A DNA stretch of 64,000 nt from Hyposmocoma kahamanoa (taxonomy: Eukaryota > Arthropoda > Insecta > Lepidoptera > Cosmopterigidae): assembly GCF_003589595.1 (NCBI RefSeq), contig NW_020653856.1, positions 3,803,574-3,867,573 of the forward strand. Direction: 5' to 3'. The notes beneath the pieces were generated by a model. The model was not told where the DNA came from. It ran no database searches and saw only the letters and a list, made by a program, of their open reading frames with translations. The position numbers and the translations under genes were made by a program. Shown here in pieces: positions 48,733-59,609 of this stretch. Numbering within the stretch: position 1 is the stretch's first letter; each line of letters opens with the position of its first letter.

Positions 48733-49900
48733 ACGGTATAGTAATGAAGCTATTTCTGCCGCCAAGCAGTAATGTGGGATTTACTGCGTTCCGGTTTTGA
48801 AGGGTAAGGGTACTGGTAAACTTACAAGGTACATGGGACTTGTCAACTTATATCTCAGGTAACAGGCGCTGTCAAAGTCAAAGAACATTTATTCCATAGG
48901 TAAAATGAATTTACACTTGAAAACGTTACTACTCGTTCACTACGCTGACTTCCCTGAGAAGAACGAGCAAGGAGGATTGCTCTTTTCAAATAAACTTAAA
49001 TGCTATGGAATACACTTTGAATCAAATTAGTGTGGAATCTAGAGCCATGTCGTCTTTCCATATATCTGTATTGTAGATTTCAATTTTGTAATATGACTTT
49101 TCAATCAAAATATTTTTAGTGTAGTTTTTAAACTTAGGAAATGATAATATATGCTTCGGAATCTTATTGTAAAAACGTATACCGTTCCCCATAAAAGAGT
49201 CGTTTACCTTGTTTGAACGAAATCGTGGTACCATGAGTTTGGACTTAGCTCTAAGGTTAATATTATGGATATCTTCTTTCTTATTGAAATTATGTATATT
49301 TTTACGGGCATATTTATATTTTTGTATTTGAGTAAATGTACTGTGGCATCACAGTACATTTAGTCTCCGTCAGCTTTTATCTGTGAGAAACCCGAGAGCC
49401 TAGACGGTACACAGAACGAATCGCTCGTTTTTGTAATACAAATATGGTTTGAATATCTGCCGCTTCACCTCACATGAGAATCCTGTAGGACATTATACTA
49501 TGGAAGTAACTAAAGTAAACTAGTCTAGCAGTACTAACATCGGTAAGCTCACGTATTCTGCGGACTGCGTACGCAGCGGAGCTTAATCTGCTGGCCAGGG
49601 AAGATATATGTGGAAACCATTGAAGTTTACTACCTAAAGTCACTCCCAAGAAGACCATTTTGTCTTCTTGGCATTAAGCAATAAATTTTTAGCATTAAAC
49701 CAATAAACTACCTTAGAGAGGGTATCATAATATGGTCATAGTTAATGTCAGCAAACAATACTATTTCGCAGTGGCCCAGTGGTAGTGCTCCTCAGATCTT
49801 TGCGATTTAATGCTCTGAGTGGCACTGCAACGTTATGGACAGGCGTGTAACTTACCATCAGGCGCACGACTTGGTCGTCTCGTCATTTGATATTATAGTA
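48733..49900 (+). repeat. SINE1 interrupted by a LINE-A insertion
   Basis: 5' part 48733-48868, 3' part 49770-49895 (CAGATCTTTGCGATTTAATG ...). LINE-A (48872-49690, minus) sits between. Confidence 0.75.
48872..49690 (-). pseudogene. LINE-A copy inserted into SINE1
   Basis: Minus strand 49658-49470 encodes FLGVTLGSKLQWFPHI ... VYFSYFHSIMSYRIL; 49234-49022 encodes VPRFRSNKVNDSFMGNGIRF. The parts are in different frames. A 13-bp perfect hairpin (49333-49362) interrupts the region between. Confidence 0.8.
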
Positions 49901-50436
49901 TAGGCGTGCGTGCGTGTGCGTTTGTTTTACAAAACGTTCGCTAGAAAGTTTAGAGGGGTGTTGGAGTTATTTGGATTCCACTTATTTTCCTCCACTTTTA
50001 TTCCACTGCTGGCCACAGGTCCCTTCAAAGAAAAGCGTTGAAATTATTGAGTAGAGAAGCTTGCTACCTAATGTATAAGGTACAGCTCACAGATCGCTAT
50101 TTGGCGGCTTAATAACGACAATGTGTGAATAGGTTACGTCGTTAACTTTCTTAGATAAAATTGTGTATTATAAACACTTCCTTAGAAGGGGTGCAGGACG
50201 TGCACCCTCCTTGCTAGGGTAGATAAACCGCAACAGACGCCCCCGGGACGAAGATAAGCGATGTTTTAAGGAAATTGTATCGAGCGTACCGCGTCCGGTA
50301 TCTGATAGAGTTGTTCTATAATTTCAAAAATTCATCATCATCCACAGTGAAGTTGACTTCACCCACTGCAGGGTTAAAAATTGCCCCAAAATACTCATAA
50401 TTAATTTATTTATTAGAATACGTTGTATAGATGATT

Positions 50437-50600
50437 ATGATACTAAGTGCTACACGCCTGTCCATAACTGTAGCAGTGCCAATCAGAGCCCATCACTCTG
50501 AGACATAAGTTGACAAGTCCCATGTACCTGTAATTTCACCAGCACCATTACCCTTGAAAACCGGATCGCAGTAATGCTCACATTGCTGCTGGCGGTATGT
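50437..50600 (-). repeat. SINE1
   Basis: CTACACGCCTGTCCATAACTG to GTAATGCTCACATTGCTGC. Confidence 0.8.
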
Positions 50601-50629
50601 GTGTATGATTATTGATTACTCCGATACCT

Positions 50630-50800
50630 GTGAGCAGGTTTCGATGATTCTTTTTTTGTTGGAAAGGGGGTACCTCAGTAGTGATCCCGTATAAATTTGA
50701 AGGAAATATTCCACCTCGAAAGGTGGCGTACTAGAGGATGATTTCGGTTTCGCGCACTTTCCGGTTCCATTCTACGAACTTTTGATGTCGGTTTTTTTAT
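50630..50800 (-). repeat. R4 fragment
   Basis: GATTCTTTTTTTGTTGGAAA through GTTTTTTTATAG, lacking the central part. Confidence 0.7.
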
Positions 50801-50861
50801 AGAAAAAAATATGTATACAGATTTAATAAAAGACTATCTCCCGCCAAATGTGAAATAGTTT

Positions 50862-51178
50862 TTTTAACCGACTTCAAAAAAGGAGGAGGTTCTCAATTCG
50901 ACTGTATGTTCGTTTTTTTTTTTTTTGTATGTATGTTACGCGATAACTCCGGTATTTGTGAACCGATCTTCATGATTCTTTTTTTATTGGAAAGGGGGTA
51001 CTTCCGTAGTGGTCCCATTTTATTTTGAAGAAAATCATCAACCTTTAAGGGTGGCTGTTCACGCATGTAAATTCATTTTTATAAATAGCGCCTAACTTTA
51101 ATTTAGGAGCAATTATTTTAATGGTTCATTTTGCTATTTCTTGAATTCAAGGCGTTTTTCTCTCAATATACTTTTTTT
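50862..51178 (-). repeat. R4 repeat, minus copy
   Basis: Starts TTTTTAACCGACTTCAAAAA and runs to TTTTTCTCTCAATATAC, then is cut off by hairpin-forming sequence at 51183. Confidence 0.8.
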
Positions 51179-51182
51179 AAAG

Positions 51183-51330
51183 ACTCGTTGCGAGTGACTG
51201 TAGCAAATTTTCTAAAACATTTCTAAAAATTCTTATTTTTAAATAATTCTTTTTTTAGAAATGTTTTAGAAAATTTGCTATGAGGAATCTAAATCTTTAT
51301 TTAAGAAAATAAAGATTTTGATTCCTCATA
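51183..51330. repeat. Cluster of three adjacent hairpins
   Basis: A 5-bp stem (ACTCG-TTG-CGAGT, 51183-51195); then a perfect 27-bp inverted repeat (51203-51229 / 51252-51278) with a 22-nt loop; then a 25-bp inverted repeat with one mismatch (51279-51303 / 51306-51330). Confidence 0.85.
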
Positions 51331-51334
51331 ACAC

Positions 51335-52150
51335 GAATTCAAATTGCGTGACCAGAAATTGAGAAGTCAAATTTATTTTCAACGGTCTTATCTATTATGT
51401 ATTGTCCGTGATTCCACACCTTTTTTGAGATGGTAGTAAAATCACGATTTGGCATTCATAACAAGGTGGAAAATTCTCTTTGAATAAAGTATTAAATTTC
51501 ATGAAATCACCGTCAAATAACCATCAAATTTTGGCTTACGGTATTTTTTATTTTTGTTTTAAGTGTAACACCAACCTTTTGTTTCTTTTTTCAGTTTGAC
51601 GATTTTTGTGTTAGGAATTATAACAAGTAGTAGGGTAATTTCACAAAATTAATTCAATCTGGTGGTCTCTGGTGGTCAATACAATCATGGTGGTCAAACA
51701 TCGTAACATTCAATAAACTTAAAAAATCGTTATAATAAGTTACCATTCATAAAAATAATTTTGGTGGTATTTTGCTACCGCACTTAGCGTGTCAGCCCAG
51801 CTTGCTCACGGAGGTAGTTGCAGCAGATTTAGAGCAATGTATTGTGGTACACGATATGAGCCTGCCCGCACAACATAAAATAATTTCTTTCCTGTACATC
51901 TGGCGCACCCTGGACAACAATCGGCCAGTACCTTACGCCTTTGGCAAACCACGAGACGGCAAGCATTTATGCCATCGATACGTTAAGAAGAGCGATATTT
52001 TTAAATATTTTTATTTTTATACGAAAGTTAACCCCTTTGAACAAAAATTATTGTTTAAGATGATGTAAGTAATATAATCATGCAAGGTTTTTAGTATTTT
52101 ACAAATCTTCTGATTAGCGTGTCGATTCTGAGGACCAGTACTTAGCGACT
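51335..52150. other. Intergenic with a weak 98-codon frame
   Basis: 51772-52068 is open and includes protein-like text (YIWRTLDNNRPVPYAFGK), but no family was recognised and it adjoins a LINE fragment. GCCATCGA..GTTAAGAAGAG near 51972 recurs at 12950, which points to a repeat. Confidence 0.4.
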
Positions 52151-52154
52151 GAGA

Positions 52155-52478
52155 TCATTTATCACCGGCGTCTCTGGTGTATGGATACGCAGAGCAGGAT
52201 AAAAGGTGTGCCATTGTCTGGGAAGAGACACCACACGAACATGCGCTCTCCGAGCTGTAACCCCGCCCGTGCATGCACTCCTTCCTTCGCCCGACTTGGG
52301 TCCGCAACCTATTTAGGGACTTCCAAGTTTGCCAAGGTAGATCATGCCCAGGAAGGAGGTGTTCCGACAGCGGGATGAATGATGCCGTGGGGATGTTAGG
52401 AGAGATACCTTTCATTTTACAAATAATTCTCTCTAACACAAATCGCGCGTTTGTGTCAATGCAGTAGCGCGTTTGCAT
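52155..52478 (-). pseudogene. LINE C-terminal fragment with CxC..H Cys/His motif
   Basis: A 107-residue open frame with WKSLNRLRTQVGR, then SACSCG and QTMAHLLSCSAY, the C-terminal Cys/His end of many non-LTR retrotransposon proteins (Jockey/I type). 5'-truncated. Confidence 0.75.
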
Positions 52479-52565
52479 CGATGTAATCGCCTATAAATCA
52501 CAAGTGCAGCGATGCAATCACGCGATTCACGAATGCGAGGTTGCATCGCTGTTTAAAATCGCAGT

Positions 52566-52650
52566 GTTTAACCACTCTTAGGGACAGGCGAATCGTTTAC
52601 CATCTGGCACACGTCTTGTTTGTCCCGTCACTTAATATTACGATAATAAT
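52566..52650 (+). repeat. SINE1 3' fragment
   Basis: GGGACAGGCGAATCGTTTACC to TTGTCCCGTCACTTAATATTA. Confidence 0.65.
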
Positions 52651-52899
52651 AAAATCTAAGTAAACCAAGAGAGAATTCCAGGCATAGTTAAATGTAGTAA
52701 GAGAAAGCAAGGTTCGCAAGTCAGACAGCACGAATAGAAAGACAAAAACTGACAAATAACAAGTTTACTTCGTGGGCTAACTTGACAAGCTTAATTAAAA
52801 TTAAATATGTTCCTGTTTTCTATTAAGATGGATTTGTACTTTCTGCGTCAAGTTTACAGCTTTAAACTTTCGAATCAAATCATACTTAACAACATTTTT

Positions 52900-53400
52900 T
52901 TTTTGTTCAACGTGTATCTTGCGCAAATACGTTCGCTTACCAATGTTGATACTGCTATACCTAGACTAGTTTACTTTAGTTACTTTCATAGTATAATGTC
53001 CTACGGAATTCTCATGGGGGGTACAAACCACACATCGACTGTGAGCTGGTAATCGGTACTGTCTCAATTTTGACAACTTTACAGGTGAAGAAAAAAAATG
53101 TTTGTGTCATTTATATAGCATGTGATTTATTAAATAAAATACATATACAAATACAGACAATTTCAAGGAGACTGGTATCATACACTTACTCAAATATTTT
53201 ATATGCCCGTAAAAATTTATATAATTTCATTAAGATAGAAGTTGTCCATAATATTAACCTTAGAACTAAGTCCAAAGTCTCGGTACCACGATTTCGTTTA
53301 ACTAAGCTAAACGATTCTTTTATGACAAACTGTAAACGTTTTTATAAAAAAATTTGGGAGCATAATTCTATTAAGATTATCATTTCCTAAGTTTAAATCC
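52900..53400 (+). pseudogene. LINE-A remnant
   Basis: Plus strand VDTAIPRLVYFSYFHSIMSY and SVPRFRLTKLNDSFMTNCKR in separate frames. Same family as 48872. Confidence 0.78.
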
Positions 53401-53940
53401 TACATTAAAAATATTTTAATTGTCATATCAGTCATACCAATGACTAGAAGAACTTTTTTTTTTATTACGTTCTTCACAAAGTCAACTAATTTATAGGTTC
53501 TAAATACTTACGAAATGTTAATTTTCTTAAAAAAATGTATAACAATACGTTGTTTATATTATTATGTATATCTATTAATATATGTATAATTTCTGGCAAT
53601 CGACTAATCTATAAGCAATGTACGGTGTTGTCTTTATGAATATATATATATAAATTTGAATTTGAATCCCGTATGTGACCTTGCTTTGGTGCGCAATAGG
53701 TTTTTTTTATAATCCTCATAAATAAGGAGATTTCTGAACGTGATTCACACACTATCGTTAACAACGAAGGTTGCGTTGCATCCGTACCAGATCGATTTGG
53801 AAATTACGTCCCGACATTATGATGTAATGTAACCTTGTTACTTTGACTGTTCAACTTGCATCATTGTTACATTCTGCGTGCATAAAATATAATTTGAAAA
53901 CGAAAAAAGACGCGTAATACAATATAAATAACATAATATA

Positions 53941-54160
53941 ACTGCCTCCGTGGCCGAACGGCTACCATACTGGATTACCACGCAGAGGTCCCGGGTTCGA
54001 TTCCCGCGCCGGGAGAAATATTTGTTTAGCCTACATTTATTGCTCTCGTGAGTTTGGGTGTAATCTGTGGTTGTCTACCTATTTGTGTATACATGGCACC
54101 CGCGTAACAGGGTTTCTCTAGTGCGGGGCTATGAGTGTGTATGTGTGTGTGTGTTAATTT
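53941..54160 (+). repeat. SINE4 (tRNA-headed)
   Basis: CCTCCGTGGCCGAACGGCTA and CCCGGGTTCGATTCCCGCGC head, body GAGTTTGGGTGTAATCTGTG, ends in a (TG)n run (54133-54152). Confidence 0.75.
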
Positions 54161-54205
54161 AATTTTATTTTTTATATATAAATGGCAATAATAATTGCAA
54201 CTCTT

Positions 54206-54460
54206 TTATTGAAAAAAAACCGACCTCAAAATTCGTGGAATTACATCTATTTGCCATGTTTTATTGAAATCGGTTACTTAAAAGTGCGCGAAACCCGTTC
54301 ATCCCCTAGTTTGCCACTTTTAGAAGTGGAATATTTCCTTCAAATTTAAATGGGACCAATACCGAGGTCCAACAAAAAAAGAATCATCGGAATCGGTTCA
54401 TAAATGTAAGAAAAGTACAATCGAATAGAGAACCTCTTTTTCTTCAAGTCGGTTAAGAAA
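54206..54460 (+). repeat. R4 repeat, internally deleted, 150 bp upstream of paralogue A
   Basis: AAAAACCGACCTCAAAATTCG start and CTTCAAGTCGGTTAAGAAA end; the GCGCTATTTATA block is missing. Confidence 0.75.
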
Positions 54461-54610
54461 TACCTGCTTTCTCAAAAAATTGGATATGTTTTATTCGTCA
54501 TTAACAAAGCAGGCATTATTCAAAATCCATTTTTCTACAAATCCAAAGAACTCGTTTAAATGACGACAGAATTGTATTTACACCGAAATTAGGCCATTGT
54601 GCGGACTATT

Positions 54611-54671
54611 ATGGAGCGTAGACTGTGTTTATTAGCGTGTTTGTGGCTCTGTCTAGCGTATACTGTTACTG
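54611..54671 (+). CDS. Paralogue A exon 1: signal peptide
   Basis: 61 nt: 20 codons plus one base. M1-E2, basic R3-R4, then C6, C10 and C14 spaced by four within a hydrophobic core. Identical in length and splice phase to the first exon at 60339. Confidence 0.7.
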
Positions 54672-56589
54672 GTAAATTTTTAATATTTTATTACAGAAAT
54701 ATTTTTATGGTGGTTATAGTTTTAGTGTCATTTATAAAAAAACAAGTATGTGTAAATCATTTTAAAGATTGGAAATGAAACTATTTTTCCGGATTTAAAT
54801 CGCGTATATTTGTTTTTTCAAACAAACCAACGTTTCGGGCCCTTTACAGGTCCCGTGGTCACGGTTGGTTGTTGTTGGTTTGTTTGAAAAATCCGGAAAA
54901 ATTTCCTTTGTGTAACAATCGCGAAAACCTAAGAACTCGATACATTTTAAAGATTGATTTTGAATAACAATATTGTCATTGTTTATAGTTTCATTTTCCT
55001 TTTATAAGAAAAATAAACCAAAATAGATAATAGAACGGAATCACGTTACAATTGATTTTCATCGTCATCATCTCCCAATATCATGAACCCATATATCTCA
55101 CTACTGGACACGAGTCTCGTTTAAGAAGAGGATTTAGATCATAGTCACATATGCTTCGTTTTTAGGATTAGAAAAAATGTCAACAAAGAACCAGTGATCA
55201 TAGAACTTTTTCTTCAGACTACAAGTTACGTTAAGAAATCATGCTTTTATAAATGACACGATAATATATTATTATTTTATAAAAAGTTTACAACCTCTGT
55301 TTCTTGAGGTTTTTTTTATAGTGAAACTTGTTGAAATAGATTAAGTATGTAAAGATAGAAAGTTTTCATGTAATCTCTAGTGAACACAACGAATAAACGA
55401 AACGTAAAAATTATGTAAATTTAGTGAATATATTAGAGAATTTTGGTTCACAGTAGATATTTTTTTAAATTGTTTTGCTTACAAAATGACAGAATGAAAT
55501 GGCGCCTTATAAGACTCAAAATGGGATTCGCTATGGACCTTTTGGAGGGAAAAGTGTCGTTTTTATTTTGACTTTCAATTATTCTGTGAAATCTAGTTTA
55601 AAGTGGAATAAGATAGTGCTGTTGTGCCTTAATCGAAGATTAATACGCGAAATTATACGAATCTCGAACTAAAATACCCGAATCGGCCCGTTTTAAGGAA
55701 TCCCGAGTCAATCCAAGCACGCCGCCTCAAATTGCCTATCCTGTTTGTGGCGGCCATATTTACTGAAATATAATTAAACTTCATGTTTAGGCTGATGGCT
55801 TTGCCAAAGCCTTAATAAATAAAAAAAAAATAAGACTCAAAATTTCCTTTTGTCTATGTCATCGAGTATATTACCAGAAATAGAGACGAAATGTAATTTA
55901 ATTTGTTCGAAAACTATTCTGCCCAATCATTACTGTGACAACTGCGCTCCGATTGGCCAGCCCGAATTCGAAACAATTGACCGGTGTCGTACACATAGTA
56001 CACACAACTACAAATTACACCCGAACCCGGGAATCGAACATGGGACCTCTGCGTGGCAGTCCGGTATATAGTAACTCGGCCACAGAGGGAATTCAGAATC
56101 GTTGATATACGAATTACAAACTTCCTGTAACAGACTTTTATGTATGTTGGTTATTGTTTTTTACAGCCATCTAAGCAAGTTTAACTCATTGTGAGTTAAA
56201 TATATGTTTTTAATTGTTTCTCACAATATTCTAACGACACTTTTGTATTGACGTGAAGAGAATCAAATGTTACGTACAGCAATACTACAATCCTGAATTT
56301 CACATATTTTGAGTTACACTACTAATGCTATAGAAGTGCGACAAGTACATTTTCTTAATGTAACTAATTTATTATATTTAATATTTAAGGACAACAAGGC
56401 GTAAAGGAAAAATTTGAGAAGTTATTCGGAGCGATTAAAAACAAAGTTCTGAGCTTAGTGGAATCTACCAAAAAATCGGTATTAGAGCGGTGGATTCCTA
56501 TCAGAAACAAATACCGACGTGTTCACAGTATACTGTCAAGAGCTCTACAAAAGAAATACACTGACAGATTTTTGAAAAATTTCATTTAG
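54611..56589 (+). CDS. Small secreted cationic peptide, paralogue A
   Basis: Join 54611-54671, 56390-56589; 86 residues. Exon 1 encodes a signal peptide (residues 1-20; MERR then a Leu/Cys-rich core CLLACLWLCLAYTVT), with donor g/gtaaat. Exon 2 (acceptor tatttaag/g) rebuilds Gly21 and encodes 65 further residues without cysteine: 17 Lys/Arg against 5 Asp/Glu, with hydrophobics spaced 3-4 apart (VKEKFEKLFGAIKNKVLSLV), so an amphipathic helix is likely. It ends FLKNFI then TAG. The start is the first ATG, with the hydrophobic core directly after it. No family was recognised; an antimicrobial-type or other linear secreted helical peptide is inference. The same architecture recurs at 60339-63367. 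The intron (1.7 kb) is full of mobile elements. Confidence 0.72.
54774..54945. mobile_element. Foldback element, copy 3 (paralogue A intron)
   Basis: Same arms; the centre is in the opposite orientation (CGTTTCGGGCCCTTTACAGG), so the loop region flips between copies. Same tail. Confidence 0.7.
55519..55830 (+). repeat. SINE5 copy 2 (paralogue A intron)
   Basis: Same element; it contains the CGAAATTATACGAATCTCG segment that copy 1 lacks. Confidence 0.8.
55860..55990. mobile_element. CATCGAG-type TIR element fragment fused to SINE4
   Basis: The first ~125 bp match 60561 onwards, then run straight into a minus-strand SINE4 body (55955-56095). Lies in the intron of paralogue A. Confidence 0.65.
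55955..56095 (-). repeat. SINE4 (tRNA-headed)
   Basis: Minus strand: CCTCTGTGGCCGAGTTACTA, CCCATGTTCGATTCCCGGG, then GGTGTAATTTGTAGTTGTG, matching the body at 54045. Confidence 0.75.
56390..56589 (+). CDS. Paralogue A exon 2: mature peptide
   Basis: Open from the acceptor to TAG at 56587-56589. It shares with the second exon at 63186 the pattern V-x-(2,3)-T-K ... W-x-P-[IV]-x3-[YW]-[RK]-[RK] (here ERWIPIRNKYRRV). The mature part has a net charge of about +12. The next AATAAA, at 57035-57040, lies beyond a SINE1 copy. Confidence 0.72.
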
Positions 56590-56762
56590 CTGCGCTTAGC
56601 AGTGTGCCAGTGAGATGTCGAGAGCTGTTTCTTGGAAAGGACGCCTGTCAGATTGGAGTGTTTATAGTTAGTTAGTATGACGCAAGAAAACGAACTCGCT
56701 TATAGACAGAATGTGGAGCAACAGTTACAGCATCTTGAAGACGATGTGAAAAAGTTCGTTCA

Positions 56763-56940
56763 GGGAAGTGAAATAATTTGAGCGTTGCTGCGTTCCGGTT
56801 TGGAAGGGTAAGGGTGCTGGTCAAATTACAGGCACATGCGACTTGTCAACTTATATGGTGACGGGTGCAATGGCACTGCCCCTCCGATCTTGCCGGTTTC
56901 AAGCTCTGATTGGAACTGTTATGAATAGGCGCTTACAACG
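56763..56940 (+). repeat. SINE1 downstream of paralogue A
   Basis: GCGTTCCGGTTTGGAAGGG to TTATGAATAGGCG; 3' end lost. Confidence 0.8.
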
Positions 56941-56944
56941 CTTA

Positions 56945-57530
56945 AAAAAATGGAGTCCCACACCTAGAGTCCTATTACTAACTCTATGACGTATAGGGGA
57001 ATGGGGGAATGGGAGCATACTGAGGGAAATTGATAATAAAAGTCATAATTATATTATATCTGGGTAGTAAATAATCACAGAAAAAATATGAAACCAAAAT
57101 ATAATATTTAGTTAAATACTAAAACATCGAACGATCGACGACGAGCCGGTAAGTATCTCGTATGTCAAATGGGAGCCACTATATACAATCAATCTAAAAA
57201 AAAGTTAAAGTAATAAAATATACAAGTTAAAAACCAATATCCAGTAAATATTGCAATGGGGTAAGGAGCCAAATAGCTCTCTTTAACCGCGTAACATCGA
57301 GTTGTAAAAAGAACAAAACATTAACAGTAAAAACATTTCTATTTTTATTGCAATTTCAAGCACAACATCTATAATTTGATAGATATGGTGACATAGCTAG
57401 TGTAAATGCAATGTAGTATCTATACATTTTAATGCTTACCTGGGATGGTGAAATTACCCGCGGGCTCCCAATACCCCACGTTCCCATACTATGTACGTAC
57501 CTGTAGTACTATACTATCTATATTATATAG
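56945..57530. other. Intergenic between the two peptide genes
   Basis: AT-rich. AATAAA at 57035-57040 may serve paralogue A. GGGGAATGGGGGAATGGGAGC near 56998 and its relatives near 57170 and 57460 look like another decayed TIR element. Confidence 0.4.
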
Positions 57531-57534
57531 ATGT

Positions 57535-57585
57535 GACCCTGAGACATAAGTTGACGTCCCATGTTGCTGTAATTTCACCAATTTA
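57535..57585 (-). repeat. SINE1 short fragment
   Basis: CCCTGAGACATAAGTTGACG and TGTAATTTCACCA only. Confidence 0.6.
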
Positions 57586-57847
57586 TTTCATTTTAATGTT
57601 CCTCACTCGATACTCGAATAGTCGCTCCATCAAACAAATAATATTATTATGCAATAAACCATTACACAGGATGAGCCACTACAACGATAATATCTGTACT
57701 GGTACAGATTGTGATATATTTTCACAAAGCTTGAATAATTTTAAGAGGATATCTTCAGCGTTTGTAATTTCTTTTTTATTTTTGTAATCAATGTAGTTTA
57801 ATGTTTACTTAATATTTAACATTTTTGGATTTTTCATATTATGTTAA

Positions 57848-57868
57848 TCTCTCTCTCTCTCTCTCTCA
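57848..57868. repeat. (CT)n microsatellite
   Basis: About ten CT units directly next to the LINE fragment at 57866. Confidence 0.9.
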
Positions 57869-58165
57869 TCTGCGTGTTGTCCCGGTTGCGTCCTCAGCAG
57901 TGTTGCTGCGGAGCCCGGGATCCGCTTTCCTGCTTTTTCTCCTCCACTTTGCGCGGTCTTCGGCATCCTTAGTGGTGGGACCATTGGCACGCATATCAAT
58001 CACCCTTGGCAACGTCAAGCCAGCACTTCTTGGGTCTGCCCCTTCTTCCGGGGCCCGGCAGAGGTGGCATAGCCAGACATTTGTTTCCCACATAGCATGC
58101 CGGTTTCCGTAAGATGTGGCCGTACCAACGTAGGCGGCTTTCTTGCAGTTTATCTGCAATGTCAA
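57866..58165 (-). pseudogene. LINE C-terminal fragment (RTE-like)
   Basis: Minus strand encodes DMRANGPTTKDAEDRAKWRR and KSRKADPGLRS, matching the usual end of a LINE ORF2 (..DRAKWRR..RKADP..). A (CT)n microsatellite abuts at 57848-57868. Confidence 0.75.
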
Positions 58166-58210
58166 TTATGTTAATCAGCTATGTGTAATTTATAATAATT
58201 ATTTTTTCTT

Positions 58211-58380
58211 TTCAACTTATGTCTCAGGGTGACGGGAGCAGAGGCTGTGCCCCTAAGATCTTTGCGATTAAAAGTGAGAGTGGGCCTGCAACTGCTATGT
58301 ATAATTGGACACGCGTAGGCGTGTCGTTTACCACCAGGCGTAAATTGTTCGTCCCGTTTCTTAGTATCACACAAAAAAGT
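58211..58380 (+). repeat. SINE1
   Basis: CAACTTATGTCTCAGGGTG to TTCGTCCCGTTTCTTAGTATC. Confidence 0.8.
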
Positions 58381-58946
58381 TGTATACAGTATTATAAGTG
58401 GATAGCAGTCGCAAAGGTTTGTGCTAATAATGTTATTTCAATTAAATATTACAAGTGTATTTGTGATCGTACCATAATAAATAAATGAATTTCCGTTTTA
58501 GCAAGATACCAACTTAAAAACCAATTAGAAAATCATGTTCATTCGTGTAATATCATCTATCGAAATAAGTAATACAAGGCCAATGGGACTTCAAAACTAA
58601 TATTTTACCCCTCGTGAATAAGTCACATTAATCACACTTACACAGTAATATATGTATATTACATACACAGACACACAGACAAACCTATGTTTTCCTAGAT
58701 GAAAACACACTCTCGCATGTACCATCTTACATTTTTACCAATAAACACCTAATTTTAAATCATTGTTATGTAAAATCAATTATACTAATCATTCCTGTGC
58801 TATAATGTGGAACAGCGGGACTCCTTGCACAAGTATAAGTTTACTTAAAGGGAGTGTCGAACCTAGATTTGTAAACTAGACCTAAGTTAAGGTAAATAAA
58901 TATCTTTTTATTGTGATTAAAGATTTTACACGAATGACATAAAAAT

Positions 58947-59160
58947 ATGCCTTTAGATATTCACATTTATGACGCAGCTTCAAATAATTTTGCCAGAGGG
59001 TTGGCTCCGCAGCTGAGCTGGCATAAAGACTACAGAGTACCAGGATCTTGGCTCACCTACCTATTTACACCCCTTGGAGTCGATATCCTTGGTCTGTGGG
59101 ATCCCTGTTCCCCACGTCTTTTCAAAATTTTATCAAAAAAATTAATATACTTAAGTGTTT
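58947..59160 (+). pseudogene. Possible retroelement-derived ORF fragment
   Basis: LDIHIYDAASNNFARG, LSWHKDYRVPGSWLTY and RLFKILSKKLI look like conserved protein rather than chance, but the frame then runs into a SINE2. Family not recognised. Confidence 0.35.
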
Positions 59161-59179
59161 TATTGAATGTCATGTTTTA

Positions 59180-59605
59180 TCACCATTCAATTCAATTATT
59201 TTTTTGTGAAATTACTCCACTAGTTTGTTATAATTGTTAATACAAAGATCGAACACTTAGAAAAAATTCCTTCGAGCCGGCCGGATTCGAACCGACGTCT
59301 TCTAGCAAACCGTGTCAAACGCTATGCCAACTAAGCCACAGGACGAATCTGGCTAGAGATGAATAGCGACATCTAGCCAGGGCTGGTATCTGTAAAGGTG
59401 CCTAACTAGGAGACAAAATACTTTCGTAGATTTCTCACAGATGGCGCTACGGCTAAAAAGTCGTTAAAGACCAGATATAAAGATCCGACAAACAAGTACC
59501 TACATAGAAAAATTTGTGAGTAAGTTCGTTCCGTGGCTTAGTTTGTAATGTCGGTTCAATCCGGCCGGATCCAAGGATTTTTTTCTGTTTGTATTAATAA
59601 TTATA
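59180..59605. repeat. SINE2 inverted (head-to-head) dimer
   Basis: A minus-strand tRNA head (59265-59345) is joined to a plus-strand body (59370-59470), followed by a plus-strand head (59528-59580, shortened). Both edges carry the same TAATACAAA-type flank in inverse. Confidence 0.75.
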
Positions 59606-59609
59606 AAAA

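Noticed and set aside
53941..54015. Possible tRNA gene
   Set aside because: Anticodon arm not convincing; the body matches the SINE4 copy at 55955.
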